Source: Stappia sp. MMSF_3263 (lineage in GTDB: Bacteria; Pseudomonadota; Alphaproteobacteria; Rhizobiales; Stappiaceae). Taken from it: a stretch of DNA of 64,000 bases. Both the position numbers and the translations under genes were made by a program. This document shows, one piece after another, positions 48,139 to 59,100 of the stretch. The stretch spans positions 310,001 to 374,000 of the forward strand of contig NZ_JASHIK010000001.1 in assembly GCF_030733745.1 (NCBI RefSeq), given 5' to 3'. The notes under the pieces were generated by a model that saw only the letters and a list, made by a program, of their open reading frames with translations, was not told where the DNA came from and ran no database searches. The stretch's first letter is position 1, and every line of letters starts with the position of its first letter.

Positions 48139-48852
48139 ATGTGGTTTGCCTTGGCCGGACTGCTTGTCGCCGTTCTCATCGGGCTTTTTCTGATCTTCAG
48201 CGCCACGGCGCGGCGGTTGGCGCGGCCCACGACCGGGTCTTTGATCGATATCGCGGCGCGGCCGGGTCGGGCTCTTCTTGTCATCGACATGCAGGAAGAC
48301 TTCACCCGAGCGCTGGGAAAGCGCGCCTTCGACACGGGCGCGCGTGATGACGCGCTTTCCCGTGTGAACGATCTGATCCATGCCGCGCACGAGGAAGGCT
48401 CGCCGGTGATCTTCCTGCGGCAGCAGTTCCGCGATTGGCCGGTGCGGCTCGTCGCCAGTCTGCTGCTTGGCGGCGCCGGCAATCCGGGGCGTGCGGGCCA
48501 GCGCATCGATCGGGCACTCGACACCCAGGGTGCCCATGTGCTTGTCAAGCATGTCGGCGACGGCTTTTCGAACCGGGAGCTGGAGTGGCTGCTGGACGAG
48601 GCGGGCGTCGGGCGGCTCCGCCTCGCCGGGCTCGACCTTGCCCACTGTGTTGCCCAGACCGCTCATGGAGCGCGCAATCGCGGCTATGCTGTCGAGATCG
48701 ACGAGGCCGGATCGCTGACCGCGGACCCTCGACGCTGGCTGCGTGAGAAGGCGGTGCTTGCCGCGCGCGAAGTGCGGTTTGCGCCTTGCATGGAGCGCCG
48801 GATGCCCCATCTTGGGCGAAACATGTCCCTTGAAAGCAGCGGATACCGATGA
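48139..48852 (+). CDS. membrane-anchored isochorismatase-family cysteine hydrolase
   Basis: A 237-residue protein: residues 3-23 form a transmembrane helix, followed by an isochorismatase-like domain. The catalytic triad of the superfamily is present: Asp50 in LLVIDMQEDF, Lys137 in VLVKHVGDGFSN and Cys170 in AGLDLAHCVAQTAHGA. Such enzymes hydrolyse amides of small molecules such as nicotinamide or carbamoyl compounds. The membrane anchor is unusual for the family. The ATGA overlap with the hemerythrin gene couples the two. Substrate unknown. Confidence 0.85.
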   Translation: MWFALAGLLVAVLIGLFLIFSATARRLARPTTGSLIDIAARPGRALLVIDMQEDFTRALGKRAFDTGARDDALSRVNDLIHAAHEEGSPVIFLRQQFRDWPVRLVASLLLGGAGNPGRAGQRIDRALDTQGAHVLVKHVGDGFSNRELEWLLDEAGVGRLRLAGLDLAHCVAQTAHGARNRGYAVEIDEAGSLTADPRRWLREKAVLAAREVRFAPCMERRMPHLGRNMSLESSGYR

Positions 48853-49433
48853 CGGACAGTGCCGATCTCGACAGCCGTGCCGGCCTGCCCGGCGAATTGC
48901 GTTTCCTCCTTGAGCAGCATCCCCGCGATACCTGGGAAACCCACGACAATCTTGGCGGCCTGATGCAGTTCTGGCTGTCGCGCCACGACGGGTTTCGAAC
49001 GCTTGGGGAAACGCTCTCACAGGCGCTCGAGAGCTTCCGCGAGGGCGAGATCGCGGCGGAGCGCTTCGGCGGCTTCCTGGCGCCGCGCTTGCAGCATTTC
49101 CTGGGCGAGTTGCATCACCATCACATGATCGAGGATCGCCACTATTTCCCGGTCTTCATGGCGGCGGAAACGCGGCTCGTGCGCGGTTTCGAGATCCTGG
49201 AAGGTGATCACGAACTGATCCACGAACGTATCGGGACGGTTGTCACGCGGGCCAACGAGTTGCTCGGCCTGCTTGGCGACGGCGACCGGGATCGCATTCG
49301 ACGGGCGGCGGATCACTACGCTGCGGACAGTGACCGGCTGATTTCCGGCCTCATGCGACACCTGGAGGATGAGGAGGACCTGATCGTGCCGCTCGTTCTG
49401 GAGCGCGGCGAGGCGGAACTCGGGGTCGGCTGA
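48849..49433 (+). CDS. hemerythrin domain-containing protein
   Basis: A 194-residue helical protein with the hemerythrin-like iron ligands: His32 in THDNL, a HHHHMIEDRHYFP cluster (His89-92, Glu95, His98), GDHELIHERI (His121, His125) and HLEDEEDLIVPL near the C-terminus. Proteins like this bind a non-haem di-iron centre and sense or scavenge O2, NO or peroxide. It starts inside the end of the hydrolase gene (ATGA). Its position with a MarR regulator suggests a stress or ligand response, which is inference. Confidence 0.87.
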   Translation: MTDSADLDSRAGLPGELRFLLEQHPRDTWETHDNLGGLMQFWLSRHDGFRTLGETLSQALESFREGEIAAERFGGFLAPRLQHFLGELHHHHMIEDRHYFPVFMAAETRLVRGFEILEGDHELIHERIGTVVTRANELLGLLGDGDRDRIRRAADHYAADSDRLISGLMRHLEDEEDLIVPLVLERGEAELGVG

Positions 49434-49453
49434 CCGGTTCGCGCGCAGCGGCC

Positions 49454-49495
49454 GAAACGAAACCGCCCCCGGCCGGTCTGTCCGGGCGGGGGCGG
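49454..49495 (-). terminator. terminator of ccrM (minus strand)
   Basis: On the minus strand CCGCCCCCG and CGGGGGCGG form a 9-bp stem (49463-49495) followed by TTTCGTTTC. It lies between the convergent hemerythrin and ccrM genes and best serves ccrM; on the plus strand no T-run follows. Confidence 0.6.
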
Positions 49496-49537
49496 CAATC
49501 TTGCGCGGGGAAGCGCTCTGGAAAGTCGGTAAACGGC

Positions 49538-50792
<1,255 letters not shown>

Positions 50793-51079
50793 AATACTAT
50801 GTTTACCATTTCGGAGCGTCCGCCGATGCCTGCTTCGCTTCGTTAACAAGGGGGCGCAGGAGGGTTGCCGGCAGATTTTGCCTAACGGCCTGACGGCGTT
50901 GCCGAATTCCTGGGCACGCGGGCCGCGCCTTGCAAAATGCCATCTTTCGTCACTTGAGAGTGTTAATTTCCGGGCATGGTGATGCCCTGACGACAGGCGG
51001 AGGGAAAAAACTTTTCGGAGAACGAAAAAAATTTCATACTGGGTCGCCAGAACAAGAACGAGAAAAGAAAGGCAATTGA
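50793..51079. other. intergenic region between divergent ccrM and amn
   Basis: An AT-richer stretch than its surroundings with GTTAACAAG, GTTAATTTCC and a poly-A rich leader (GGAAAAAACTTTTCGGAGAACGAAAAAAATTTC) just ahead of the AMP nucleosidase start; AAAGAAAGGCAATTGA supplies its ribosome binding site. No small gene or RNA could be identified. Confidence 0.4.
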
Positions 51080-52618
51080 ATGGGTATCGAATCCGCTCAG
51101 ACCGGCACGGGACCGGAAGGCACGGGATCGGAGGCGACGGGGGCCGAAGGGGTGTTGCACCAACCGCCCCGGGCGCCGTTCGAACCCTTTACCGACGCCA
51201 AAGCCGCCGTTGCCCGCCTTCAGGAGATATTCGAGGACAACGCGGCTTTTCTGCGCGACGCGTTCCAGGCCTTCCTTGCCGGGGACATACCGGAGGGGCG
51301 GGTGCGCGCCTGCTATCCTGAGATCCGCATCGTCACCGCGACCCATTCACGCGTCGACAGCAGGCTCGCCTATGGCTTCGTTTCTGGGCCGGGTGTGCAT
51401 TCGACGTCCGTGACCCGGCCCGATCTGTTCACGGACTATCTGAAGGAACAGATCGAGCTGCTCATCCGCAATCACGATGTGCCGGTCGAGATCGGCACGA
51501 GCGACCGGCCGATCCCGCTGCATTTCGCCTTCTATGACGGGACGCATGTGGAGGGCGCGGCCGACGTGCTGCAGCGACCGCTTGCCGACGTCTTCGATCT
51601 GCCGGATCTTTCGGTTCTCGACGATGCCATCGTCAACGGCACGTTCGAAGCCGCGCCGGGGCAGCCGCGCCCGCTGGCGCCTTTCACCGCGCCGCGCGTC
51701 GACTATTCGCTGCACCGCCTGCAGCACTACACCGCGACGGCGGCCGAGCATTTCCAGAACTACGTGATCCTGACCAACTATCAGTTCTACATGGACGAGT
51801 TCTGCCGTCTGGCGAAGGAACTGCTCGCCGATCCGCAGAGCGGCTACACCCATTTCGTCGAGCCGGGCAATGTGGTGACGCGGGCGGGAGAACCCGAACC
51901 CGCCGATGGCGACCGTTTGATGCGCCTCCCGCAGATGCCGGCCTACCATCTGGCCCGCGCGGGCCAGTCGGGGATCTCCATGATCAACATTGGCGTGGGC
52001 CCTTCCAACGCCAAGACGATCACCGATCATGTGGCGGTGCTTCGCCCGCATGCCTGGCTGATGCTGGGGCACTGCGCCGGCCTTCGCAACAGTCAGAAAC
52101 TTGGCGACTACGTGCTTGCCCACGGCTATGTGCGCGAGGACCATGTGCTCGACGCGGACCTTCCCGCCTGGGTGCCGATACCGCCGCTCGCCGAGGTCCA
52201 GGTGGCGTTGGAAAAGGCGGTGGAGGAAGTGACCGGCTATGCCGGCTACGAGCTGAAACGGGTGATGCGCACCGGCACTGTCGCCTCCATCGACAACCGC
52301 AACTGGGAACTGCGCGACCACCGCGAGCCGGTGCAGCGCTTCTCGCAGTCGCGGGCAATCGCGCTCGACATGGAATCCGCGACCATTGCCGCCAACGGAT
52401 TTCGCTTCCGCGTGCCTTACGGAACCCTGCTCTGCGTTTCCGACAAGCCGCTGCATGGCGAACTGAAGCTGCCCGGCATGGCGACGGATTTCTACAAGCG
52501 CCAGGTCTCCCAGCACCTGAAGATCGGCATCCTCAGCATGGAGAAGCTGCGGGCGATGCCGCGCGAGAGGCTCCATTCGCGCAAGCTTCGCTCCTTCGCC
52601 GAGACCGCGTTCCAGTAG
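51080..52618 (+). CDS. amn: AMP nucleosidase
   Basis: A 512-residue enzyme that splits AMP into adenine and ribose 5-phosphate. It has the N-terminal AMN regulatory domain (RIVTATHSRVDSRLAYGFV; PLHFAFYDG) and the C-terminal nucleoside-phosphorylase-like domain with NIGVGPSNAKTITDHVAVLRP and ALDMESATIAANGFRFRVPYGTLLCVSDKPLHGE-type motifs. The length and order match the family. The start MGIESAQTG is followed by a Gly/Thr-rich variable segment. Divergent from ccrM. Confidence 0.95.
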   Translation: MGIESAQTGTGPEGTGSEATGAEGVLHQPPRAPFEPFTDAKAAVARLQEIFEDNAAFLRDAFQAFLAGDIPEGRVRACYPEIRIVTATHSRVDSRLAYGFVSGPGVHSTSVTRPDLFTDYLKEQIELLIRNHDVPVEIGTSDRPIPLHFAFYDGTHVEGAADVLQRPLADVFDLPDLSVLDDAIVNGTFEAAPGQPRPLAPFTAPRVDYSLHRLQHYTATAAEHFQNYVILTNYQFYMDEFCRLAKELLADPQSGYTHFVEPGNVVTRAGEPEPADGDRLMRLPQMPAYHLARAGQSGISMINIGVGPSNAKTITDHVAVLRPHAWLMLGHCAGLRNSQKLGDYVLAHGYVREDHVLDADLPAWVPIPPLAEVQVALEKAVEEVTGYAGYELKRVMRTGTVASIDNRNWELRDHREPVQRFSQSRAIALDMESATIAANGFRFRVPYGTLLCVSDKPLHGELKLPGMATDFYKRQVSQHLKIGILSMEKLRAMPRERLHSRKLRSFAETAFQ

Positions 52619-52637
52619 GCACGGTCGCACGCCGGCT

Positions 52638-53186
52638 TCAGCGGAAGGCCGGACCGTGGCACCAGCAGGTCAGGGAATGGCGCCGTCCGTGCGTGACCGG
52701 CGCGACGCGGTGCAGCATGAAGGAGGCAAACAGCGTGGCATCGCCCTTGCCGCGCTCTGCCGTCTGCACCGCGCCCCCCAGGTTGATCTGCAACTCGCCC
52801 CCGGCATAGCCGCCCGGATCACTCAACTGCGCGACGATCGTCAGCTTGCGCCTTTGCGCGATCGGGCCGTCGCCGATGTCGGAGTGCCAGTCATAGTGAC
52901 CGGCGATGCTCTCGTCATAGGAGGCGACCTGCAGCCTTTCGCTGAAGTCGGTGATGGCGAAGTCGAAATGCTCGCGATTGGCCTTTGCCACCGCCTCGAC
53001 GACGCGCTCCATCACCCAGGCGGCGCTTCCCGTGTCGTCGAGCCAGGTGATCTCGGCGCGGCGGATGTTGTGGTGATGCAACCCGCCGACAAGGCCGCCT
53101 GCGGTCGACTGGGCGTCCTCGGCCAGACGAATGATCTCCGCCGCCTCGCGGGTCGAGAAAAGAGCTGGAATGGAATGCGTGAACAT
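52638..53186 (-). CDS. 2-oxoglutarate/Fe(II) oxygenase (prolyl 4-hydroxylase-like)
   Basis: A 182-residue double-stranded beta-helix dioxygenase. Iron ligands are His101 and Asp103 (HYDWHSDIG) and His159 (FMLHRVAPV), and Arg169 (GRRHSL) should bind 2-oxoglutarate. GGYAGGELQINLGG matches the PiuC/PKHD-type and prolyl hydroxylase group. The C-terminal PKHD helix found in PiuC is absent, as the chain ends 11 residues after this site. Convergent with amn. The hydroxylated substrate is unknown. Confidence 0.85.
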   Translation of the reverse strand: MFTHSIPALFSTREAAEIIRLAEDAQSTAGGLVGGLHHHNIRRAEITWLDDTGSAAWVMERVVEAVAKANREHFDFAITDFSERLQVASYDESIAGHYDWHSDIGDGPIAQRRKLTIVAQLSDPGGYAGGELQINLGGAVQTAERGKGDATLFASFMLHRVAPVTHGRRHSLTCWCHGPAFR

Positions 53187-53370
53187 GGCCGAAGTCTCCG
53201 CAACGGCTTGAGGGCATGCCTTTGAAATCTTGCGACCCGGGGCGCGCGTCTATGCGGCAGTTTGCGGCAAAGCGCAACGGCTTTGATGCGGTCGGATGGC
53301 GCCGGTTGCGCGAACGGGTCCGCAGGCCCTTGCATGTGGCCGCTGGCGGACGGTGAAAGCCGCGCCGTCC

Positions 53371-54465
53371 TCAGCGCCTCAGGCCCGCCTCCACGGCCTT
53401 GCGCATCACCGTGGGCAGCGCTTCACCGGCAAGGTCCAAGGGGCTCGACCACCAGTGCCCGGGCGGTATGGCCGGCGATGCCGGAGCCTCCGCCCGCCAT
53501 ATCCCGAGTTCGAGATGGAAGTGGGTGAAGGTGTGACGCACGTCGCCGGCAATACGCGTCCAGCGCAGTTTCATCCCGCCAAGTTCCGCAGGCACGAGGG
53601 CAAGGTCATCAGTGCCCGCGTCCTCGCTCCAGGCGCTGACGGGCGGCTCGCTCATGCCGCCAAGGAGGCCTTTCGGGGGGCGTCTGCGCAGCAGTACGGC
53701 CCCGTCGGCGCGGGTCACCACAAACGCCATCCCGCGCCGCGTCGGCTTGGGTGCTTTGGGCGCCTTGCGCGGCAGCGTCTCGGCGATGCCGGCCGCGCGC
53801 CCCGCGCAAGGGGCCGACCAGGGACACAGCGCACAGGCGGGCCGGCGCGGGCTGCACAGGCTGGCGCCGAGATCCATCATCGCCTGGGCGAAATCGCCCG
53901 GCCGCTCTCGTGGCACGAGTTCGGCGGTAAAGGCGCGAATGTCGGCCTTGGCGGCGGGAAGCGGCGTTTCGATCGCCCTGAGCCGCGACATCACCCGCTC
54001 GACATTGCCGTCGACCACGGTCGCCGGCAGGTCGAAGGCAATCGCTGCGATCGCAGCGGCCGTATAGGGGCCAATGCCCGGCAGCGCGCGCAACGCCTCC
54101 TCCGTGTCCGGGAACCGGCTGCCATGTTCGCGCGCCACGGTTTCGGCACAGGCCTTCAGGTTGCGGGCCCGGGAGTAATAACCAAGCCCCGCCCATGCCT
54201 TCATCACATCGGCTTCGTCGGCGCGGGCAAGATCGTCGACCGTCGGCCAGCGTGCGGTGAAGTCGAGGAAGTAGGGTTTGACCGCCTGCACGGTCGTCTG
54301 TTGCAACATGATTTCCGACAGCCATACCCGATAGGGGTCGGCGCGCGCGCCGGCCTGCCGCGACCCTGGCGGCACCCGCCAGGGCAGGGCGCGGGCGTGG
54401 GCGTCGTACCAGGCAAGCAGGTCGGCCGCGAGGTCGGGGGAGGGAGCATGGTCCGGCATGGTCAT
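53371..54465 (-). CDS. mutY: A/G-specific adenine glycosylase MutY
   Basis: A 364-residue base-excision repair enzyme removing adenine opposite 8-oxoG. Catalytic Glu51 (SEIMLQQTTV), the helix-hairpin-helix LPGIGPYTAAAI (128-139), catalytic Asp152 (VVDGNVERV) and the [4Fe-4S] loop Cys204-x6-Cys211-x2-Cys214-x5-Cys220 are all intact. A NUDIX-like C-terminal domain (from about 245) recognises 8-oxoG. The ATG at 54465 is preferred over the open frame upstream. It is divergent from dciA. Confidence 0.97.
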   Translation of the reverse strand: MTMPDHAPSPDLAADLLAWYDAHARALPWRVPPGSRQAGARADPYRVWLSEIMLQQTTVQAVKPYFLDFTARWPTVDDLARADEADVMKAWAGLGYYSRARNLKACAETVAREHGSRFPDTEEALRALPGIGPYTAAAIAAIAFDLPATVVDGNVERVMSRLRAIETPLPAAKADIRAFTAELVPRERPGDFAQAMMDLGASLCSPRRPACALCPWSAPCAGRAAGIAETLPRKAPKAPKPTRRGMAFVVTRADGAVLLRRRPPKGLLGGMSEPPVSAWSEDAGTDDLALVPAELGGMKLRWTRIAGDVRHTFTHFHLELGIWRAEAPASPAIPPGHWWSSPLDLAGEALPTVMRKAVEAGLRR

Positions 54466-54631
54466 CGGCACACAGGATCGGGTGGCGGGCCGCGATTTCA
54501 AGTGTCTTTCGCATCCCGGGCATGCGGGCCTGTGGATTGGGGCTTGCGCAAAGGGGCAGCCGGCCGAAACAACGGGAAGTTTGACCGGTTTTGTCGCAAA
54601 AGGGTCGCAATTGACGGGCGACACTCGATTG

Positions 54632-55204
54632 ATGAGCGATTCGCAGGCAAAAGGGGCCGGACGTCCGGCCGCGCGGGGGCAGGGTACGCAGACCCGCGCC
54701 TACATGCGGCGGGTGACACGTGCGCGTCCGCTGGCCGATCTGATCGGGTCCAGCCTCGACAAGGCGTGCCGGCGACGCGGCTTTGCCGCCTCCGATCTTG
54801 TTGCCGACTGGCCCGACATTGTCGGCGAGCGCTATGCCGGACGGGTCCAGCCGACGCGGCTCGACTGGCCGCGCGAGCGCGGCGACAGGGACGATGCGGA
54901 CGGGCAGGCGCGTCCGGCGACACTCACCGTCCAGACCGACGGCGCCACGGCGCTGATGCTGACCCACGACATGCCGCAGGTGATCGAGCGGATCAACGGC
55001 TTCTTCGGCTGGGCCGCGGTCGGGCGGATCCGCATCCTGCAGCGGCCGCTGACCCCGCCGCGCCGCAAGGTTCCGCCAAGGCTCAGGGCACTGACGAGTG
55101 CGGAGGAGGCGGAACTGTCCGATGTGCTGCGTCCGGTCGAGGGCACCGCGTTGGGAGCCGCCCTTGAAAAGCTCGGCCGCGCCGTCCTTGCCAAGTCCCG
55201 CTGA
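54632..55204 (+). CDS. dciA: DUF721 / DciA family protein, probable replicative helicase loader
   Basis: A 190-residue DUF721 protein. After a basic, low-complexity start comes the family domain: ARPLADLIGSSLDKACRRRGFAASDLVADWPDIVGERYAGR and LTVQTDGATALMLTHDMPQVIERIN, with the typical basic tail of DciA. DciA loads DnaB helicase in most bacteria that lack DnaC. The ATG at 54632 is chosen as the domain start. It is followed by a DsbA-like gene and smc. Confidence 0.9.
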   Translation: MSDSQAKGAGRPAARGQGTQTRAYMRRVTRARPLADLIGSSLDKACRRRGFAASDLVADWPDIVGERYAGRVQPTRLDWPRERGDRDDADGQARPATLTVQTDGATALMLTHDMPQVIERINGFFGWAAVGRIRILQRPLTPPRRKVPPRLRALTSAEEAELSDVLRPVEGTALGAALEKLGRAVLAKSR

Positions 55205-55295
55205 GGGCGTCTCTTTCTTCTGCTCTCGAGGTTGTGATCGACGGATGGCGATCGCTCTTCCGGCACTCCCAAAGACGCCATATTCTGCGTGTCGG

Positions 55296-55323
55296 TTGAC
55301 GCATGCGTGAAAGGCGATAAACA
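55296..55323 (+). promoter_or_regulatory. possible promoter of the DsbA-family gene
   Basis: TTGACG and TAAACA are separated by 16 bases, about 80 bases upstream of the GTG start of the thiol:disulfide protein. The -10 match is moderate and the spacing one base short, so this is a candidate only. Confidence 0.35.
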
Positions 55324-55401
55324 GCCTGCTGCGGCCATGCGCCGTTTCGCGCAAGGATTTGTGCATATTCGCGACAAACGCACTGAGATGGGATAGCGCT
55401 C

Positions 55402-56040
55402 GTGACCTTGAACCGCCGACAGTTGATCCTCCGTTCCTCCGCCGGACTTCTGGCTGCGGGCACCGCGCTTTCAGCGCTTCCGGCACTGGCCCAGTCGGTG
55501 GACATGGACAAGTTGCTGGAGCCTGGCACGTTGCCCGAGAAGGTTCTTGGCGAGGAAGGCGCGCCGCTGACCATCGTCGAATATGCCTCGATGACCTGCG
55601 GGCATTGCGCCAATTTCCACAAGGCCACCTATCCGCACCTCAAGAAGGAATATATCGAGACCGGAAAGGCGCGCTTCATCTTCCGCGAGTTTCCGCTCGA
55701 CCCGGTGGCAGCGGCCGCCTTCATGCTCGCCAGGTCGGTTCCGGAAGAAAAATATTTCGACGTGATCGACGTCATGTTCGCCGAGCAGCGCAATTGGGCC
55801 TTCAGCAACGATCCCTACAATTCGCTGCTGAATTTCGCCAAGCAGATCGGGTTTACACAGGAAAGCTTCGAAAAGACCCTGACGGATCAGGCTCTGCTTG
55901 ACGGGATCAACGCGACGCGCGACCGTGCCTCATCGGACTTCGGCGTCAACTCCACGCCGACCTTCTTCTTCAACGGAAACAAGGTAAGCGGTGCGATCAG
56001 TGTTGAGCAACTCGACAAGGAAGCCGCGAAGTACCTCTAG
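55402..56040 (+). CDS. DsbA family thiol:disulfide interchange protein
   Basis: A 212-residue periplasmic thioredoxin-fold protein. The N-terminus (NRRQLILRSSAG, then a hydrophobic run to about 31) resembles a twin-arginine or Sec signal. The active site is CGHC (Cys66, Cys69) in YASMTCGHCANFHKATYP, and VNSTPTFFFNGN holds the cis-Pro loop. It probably oxidises or isomerises disulfides in exported proteins. GTG at 55402 is the start. smc follows 84 bases downstream, an order conserved in related genomes. Confidence 0.9.
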   Translation: MTLNRRQLILRSSAGLLAAGTALSALPALAQSVDMDKLLEPGTLPEKVLGEEGAPLTIVEYASMTCGHCANFHKATYPHLKKEYIETGKARFIFREFPLDPVAAAAFMLARSVPEEKYFDVIDVMFAEQRNWAFSNDPYNSLLNFAKQIGFTQESFEKTLTDQALLDGINATRDRASSDFGVNSTPTFFFNGNKVSGAISVEQLDKEAAKYL

Positions 56041-56051
56041 GGGGCTTTCGG

Positions 56052-56089
56052 CGCGAAACGCGACAGGCGCGGGCCTGCGCCGTTTCGCG
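56052..56089 (+). other. long inverted repeat upstream of smc
   Basis: CGCGAAACG (56052-56060) pairs with CGTTTCGCG (56081-56089), and GGCGC pairs with GCGCC inside. The stem lies 11 bases after the dsbA-like stop and ends 35 bases before the smc ATG. No T-run follows. It may be a weak terminator or an RNA structure that lowers smc expression from read-through. Confidence 0.5.
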
Positions 56090-56124
56090 TGCGCTTCCCG
56101 CCAGATCCCAGCGACGCCGCATCC

Positions 56125-59100
56125 ATGAAGTTCAACAAGCTGCGCGTCCTGGGCTTCAAGTCCTTCGTAGAGCCCATGGAGTTCATCATCGGCGACGGCC
56201 TGACGGGCGTCGTCGGTCCCAACGGCTGCGGCAAGTCCAACCTTGTCGAGGCCCTTCGCTGGGTCATGGGCGAGAATTCCTACAAGAACATGCGCGCGTC
56301 CGGCATGGACGACGTGATCTTTTCCGGCAGCCTCAACCGCCCGGCCCGCAACACGGCGGAAGTCACGCTCTTCCTCGAGAATGCCGACCGCACGGCGCCG
56401 AGCGGCTTCAACGATGCCGACATGCTGGAAGTGACGCGGCGCATCGAACGCGAATCCGGCTCCAACTACAAGATCAACGCTCGTGACGTGCGTGCCCGCG
56501 ATGTGCAGCTTCTGTTTGCCGATGCCTCGACGGGCGCACGCTCTCCGGCCCTCGTCCGGCAAGGACAGATTGGCGAGCTGATCGCCGCCAAGCCGACGTC
56601 CCGGCGGCAGATCCTGGAGGAGGCGGCCGGCATTTCCGGCCTGCATTCGCGCCGGCACGAGGCGGAGCTGCGCCTGCGCGCGGCGGAACAGAATCTCGAT
56701 CGGCTGGAGGATGTGCTCGTCCAGATCGACGGCCAGCTCGACAGCCTGCGCCGGCAGGCGCGCCAGGCAAGCCGGTTCCGCAACCTGTCCGCCGAAATCC
56801 GTTCGGCCGAGGCTGCGCTCTATTACCTGCGCTGGATTGATTGCCGGGACAGGCTGGCTGCAGCGGATGCGGAATTCGCCGAGGCGGAGAACGGCGTGCG
56901 CGACGTGGCGGCCCGTCAGGCCGAGGCGGCAAAGGCCCAGGCGATCGCCTCCTACAAGGTGCCGGAGGCGCGTGACGCCGCCGCCCGCGCCGGAGCTGCC
57001 GTGCAGCGTCTTGTCCTGGCGCGCAACGAGCTTGACGGGGAAGAGCGCCGGGTGCGCGAACGGCTTTCCGATCTTGCCGGGCGCCTGCAGCAGCTCCACC
57101 AGGACATCGCCCGCGAGCAGGCGCTGATCTCCGAGAATGACGAGCATCTCGCCCGGCTTGCCGAGGAAGAGGAGGACCTGCGCGGCGAGGCCCTCGCCGA
57201 GGAGGAAAGCGCGGCCGAGGCAGCGCTTCTCGTCGAGGCCGCCGGCGAGGCCGTGCAGGCGGCGGAGGAGCGCCTTTCCACGCTGACGGGGGAACAGGCC
57301 GCGCTTCATGCAAGGCGCCAGCAACTGGCCGAGGCACATCAGGCAGCGTGCCAGAGGTCCGACCGGCTGGCCCGACAGCATGGCGAGGCGGCGGCGCAGC
57401 TTTCCGGCCTGCAGAGCGAACTGGAAGGCGCTCCGGACCTCGAACTTGGCCGGGAGGCGCTGATCGTCGCCGAAGAACGGCTGGATGCCGCGGAGGAGCT
57501 GGCGCTGACCGCCGAGGAACGCACAAGGGCCGGGCGCACCGAGCTGGAAGCGGCGCGCATGCCGCTCGCCGAGGCGGAAGCAGGGCTCTCCCGGCTGGAG
57601 ACCGAGGCGCGCACGCTGGCCGATGTGCTCGCTGCCGGACAGGTTGGCGACTGGCCGCCGGTCGTCGATGCGATGTCGGCGGTGCCCGGGTACGAGACGG
57701 CGCTCGGAGCCGCGCTTGGCGAGGATCTGGATGCGCCTCTTGGCGGCGACGCGCCGATGCGCTGGACGGACCGGGGCGAGGCAGGTCGAGTTTCCGATCC
57801 GGCGCTGCCCGAGGGCGCCGAGGCACTGGCCCGCTTTGTCGAGGCGCCGCAGGCGCTGGCGCGACGGCTGGCCCAGATCGGTGTCGTCGAAGGCGAGGAG
57901 GGAGCTCGCCTTATGTCCCTCCTGCAACCCGGACAGAGGCTGGTCAACCGGGACGGGGCGGTCTGGCGCTGGGACGGGTTCACCGTCGCGGCCGATGCAC
58001 CGACCGCGGCCGCACAGCGCCTGGCGCGCAAGAACCGTCTGGTCGCGCTGGAGACGGAGATTGCCACAGGCGCCGAGCGTTTGACGGCATTGCGCGCGGC
58101 GTTCGAGGATGCCGGGGCAAGGCTCGCCCGCGCCGGCGAGGCCGAGGAGGCCGCACGCCAGGAGGTCAAGGCCGCGCGCGGGGCGGCGGATGCCGCGCGC
58201 CAGGACGTGCTGCGCCTGGAGCGGGCCCATGCGGAGGCGGAGGCCAGGCTGGCGGGCCTGCGCGAGAGCGTTGCGCGGCTGGAGGCCGATCTTGGCGAGG
58301 CACGCGAGGCGGTGACGAGCGCCGAGGCGGCACTTGCAGATATGACGGGCGATGGTGACCTGTCGCGGGTGATCGATACGGCCCGGGCGGAGGCGGCCGA
58401 GGCGCGCGCCACCCTGTCGCGCGAGCGCGCCGCTGCCGACGGCCTTGCCCGGGAGGCGGACATGCGCCGCCGACGGATGGAAGCGATCGGCCGCGAGCGG
58501 GCGAGTTGGGTGCAACGTGCCTCCGGCGCGCGCCAGCAGATCGAGGTGCTGGGCGAGCGCATCGAGACGGCGGAAGAGGAGCGCGCCGCGCTCATCGAGG
58601 CGCCAGAGGATATCGAGTTGAAACGCCGGGCCCTGCTGTCCGAGATCTCGGCTGCCGAGGAAGCTCGCCGGGCCGCGGACGATCTTCTGCTCGGCGCCGA
58701 GGCTGCGCAGCGTGCCGCCGACACGGAGGCGCAGACCGCGCTTTCGCAATTGGGAGAGGCGCGCGAGCGCCGCATTCGCGCGGAAGAACGGCTGACGGCG
58801 GCGCGCGGGCGCAAGGCGGAAGTCGAGGCACGGATCGACGAGGCGCTGGAAGCGGCGGTTTCGGAACTGCCCCGGCTGGCCGGCCTGAAGGACGGGGCGC
58901 CGCTGCCCGAGCCGGACGGCATCGAGCGGCGCGTCGAGAGACTGAAGGCCGAGCGCGAACGGCTTGGCGGCGTCAACCTGCGCGCCGAGGACGAACTTTC
59001 CGAGATCGAGACGCAGCGCGGCACCCTGGTCGGCGAACGGGATGACCTGATCGAGGCGATCAAGCGGCTGCGCGGCGCGATTTCCAACATCAACCGGGAA

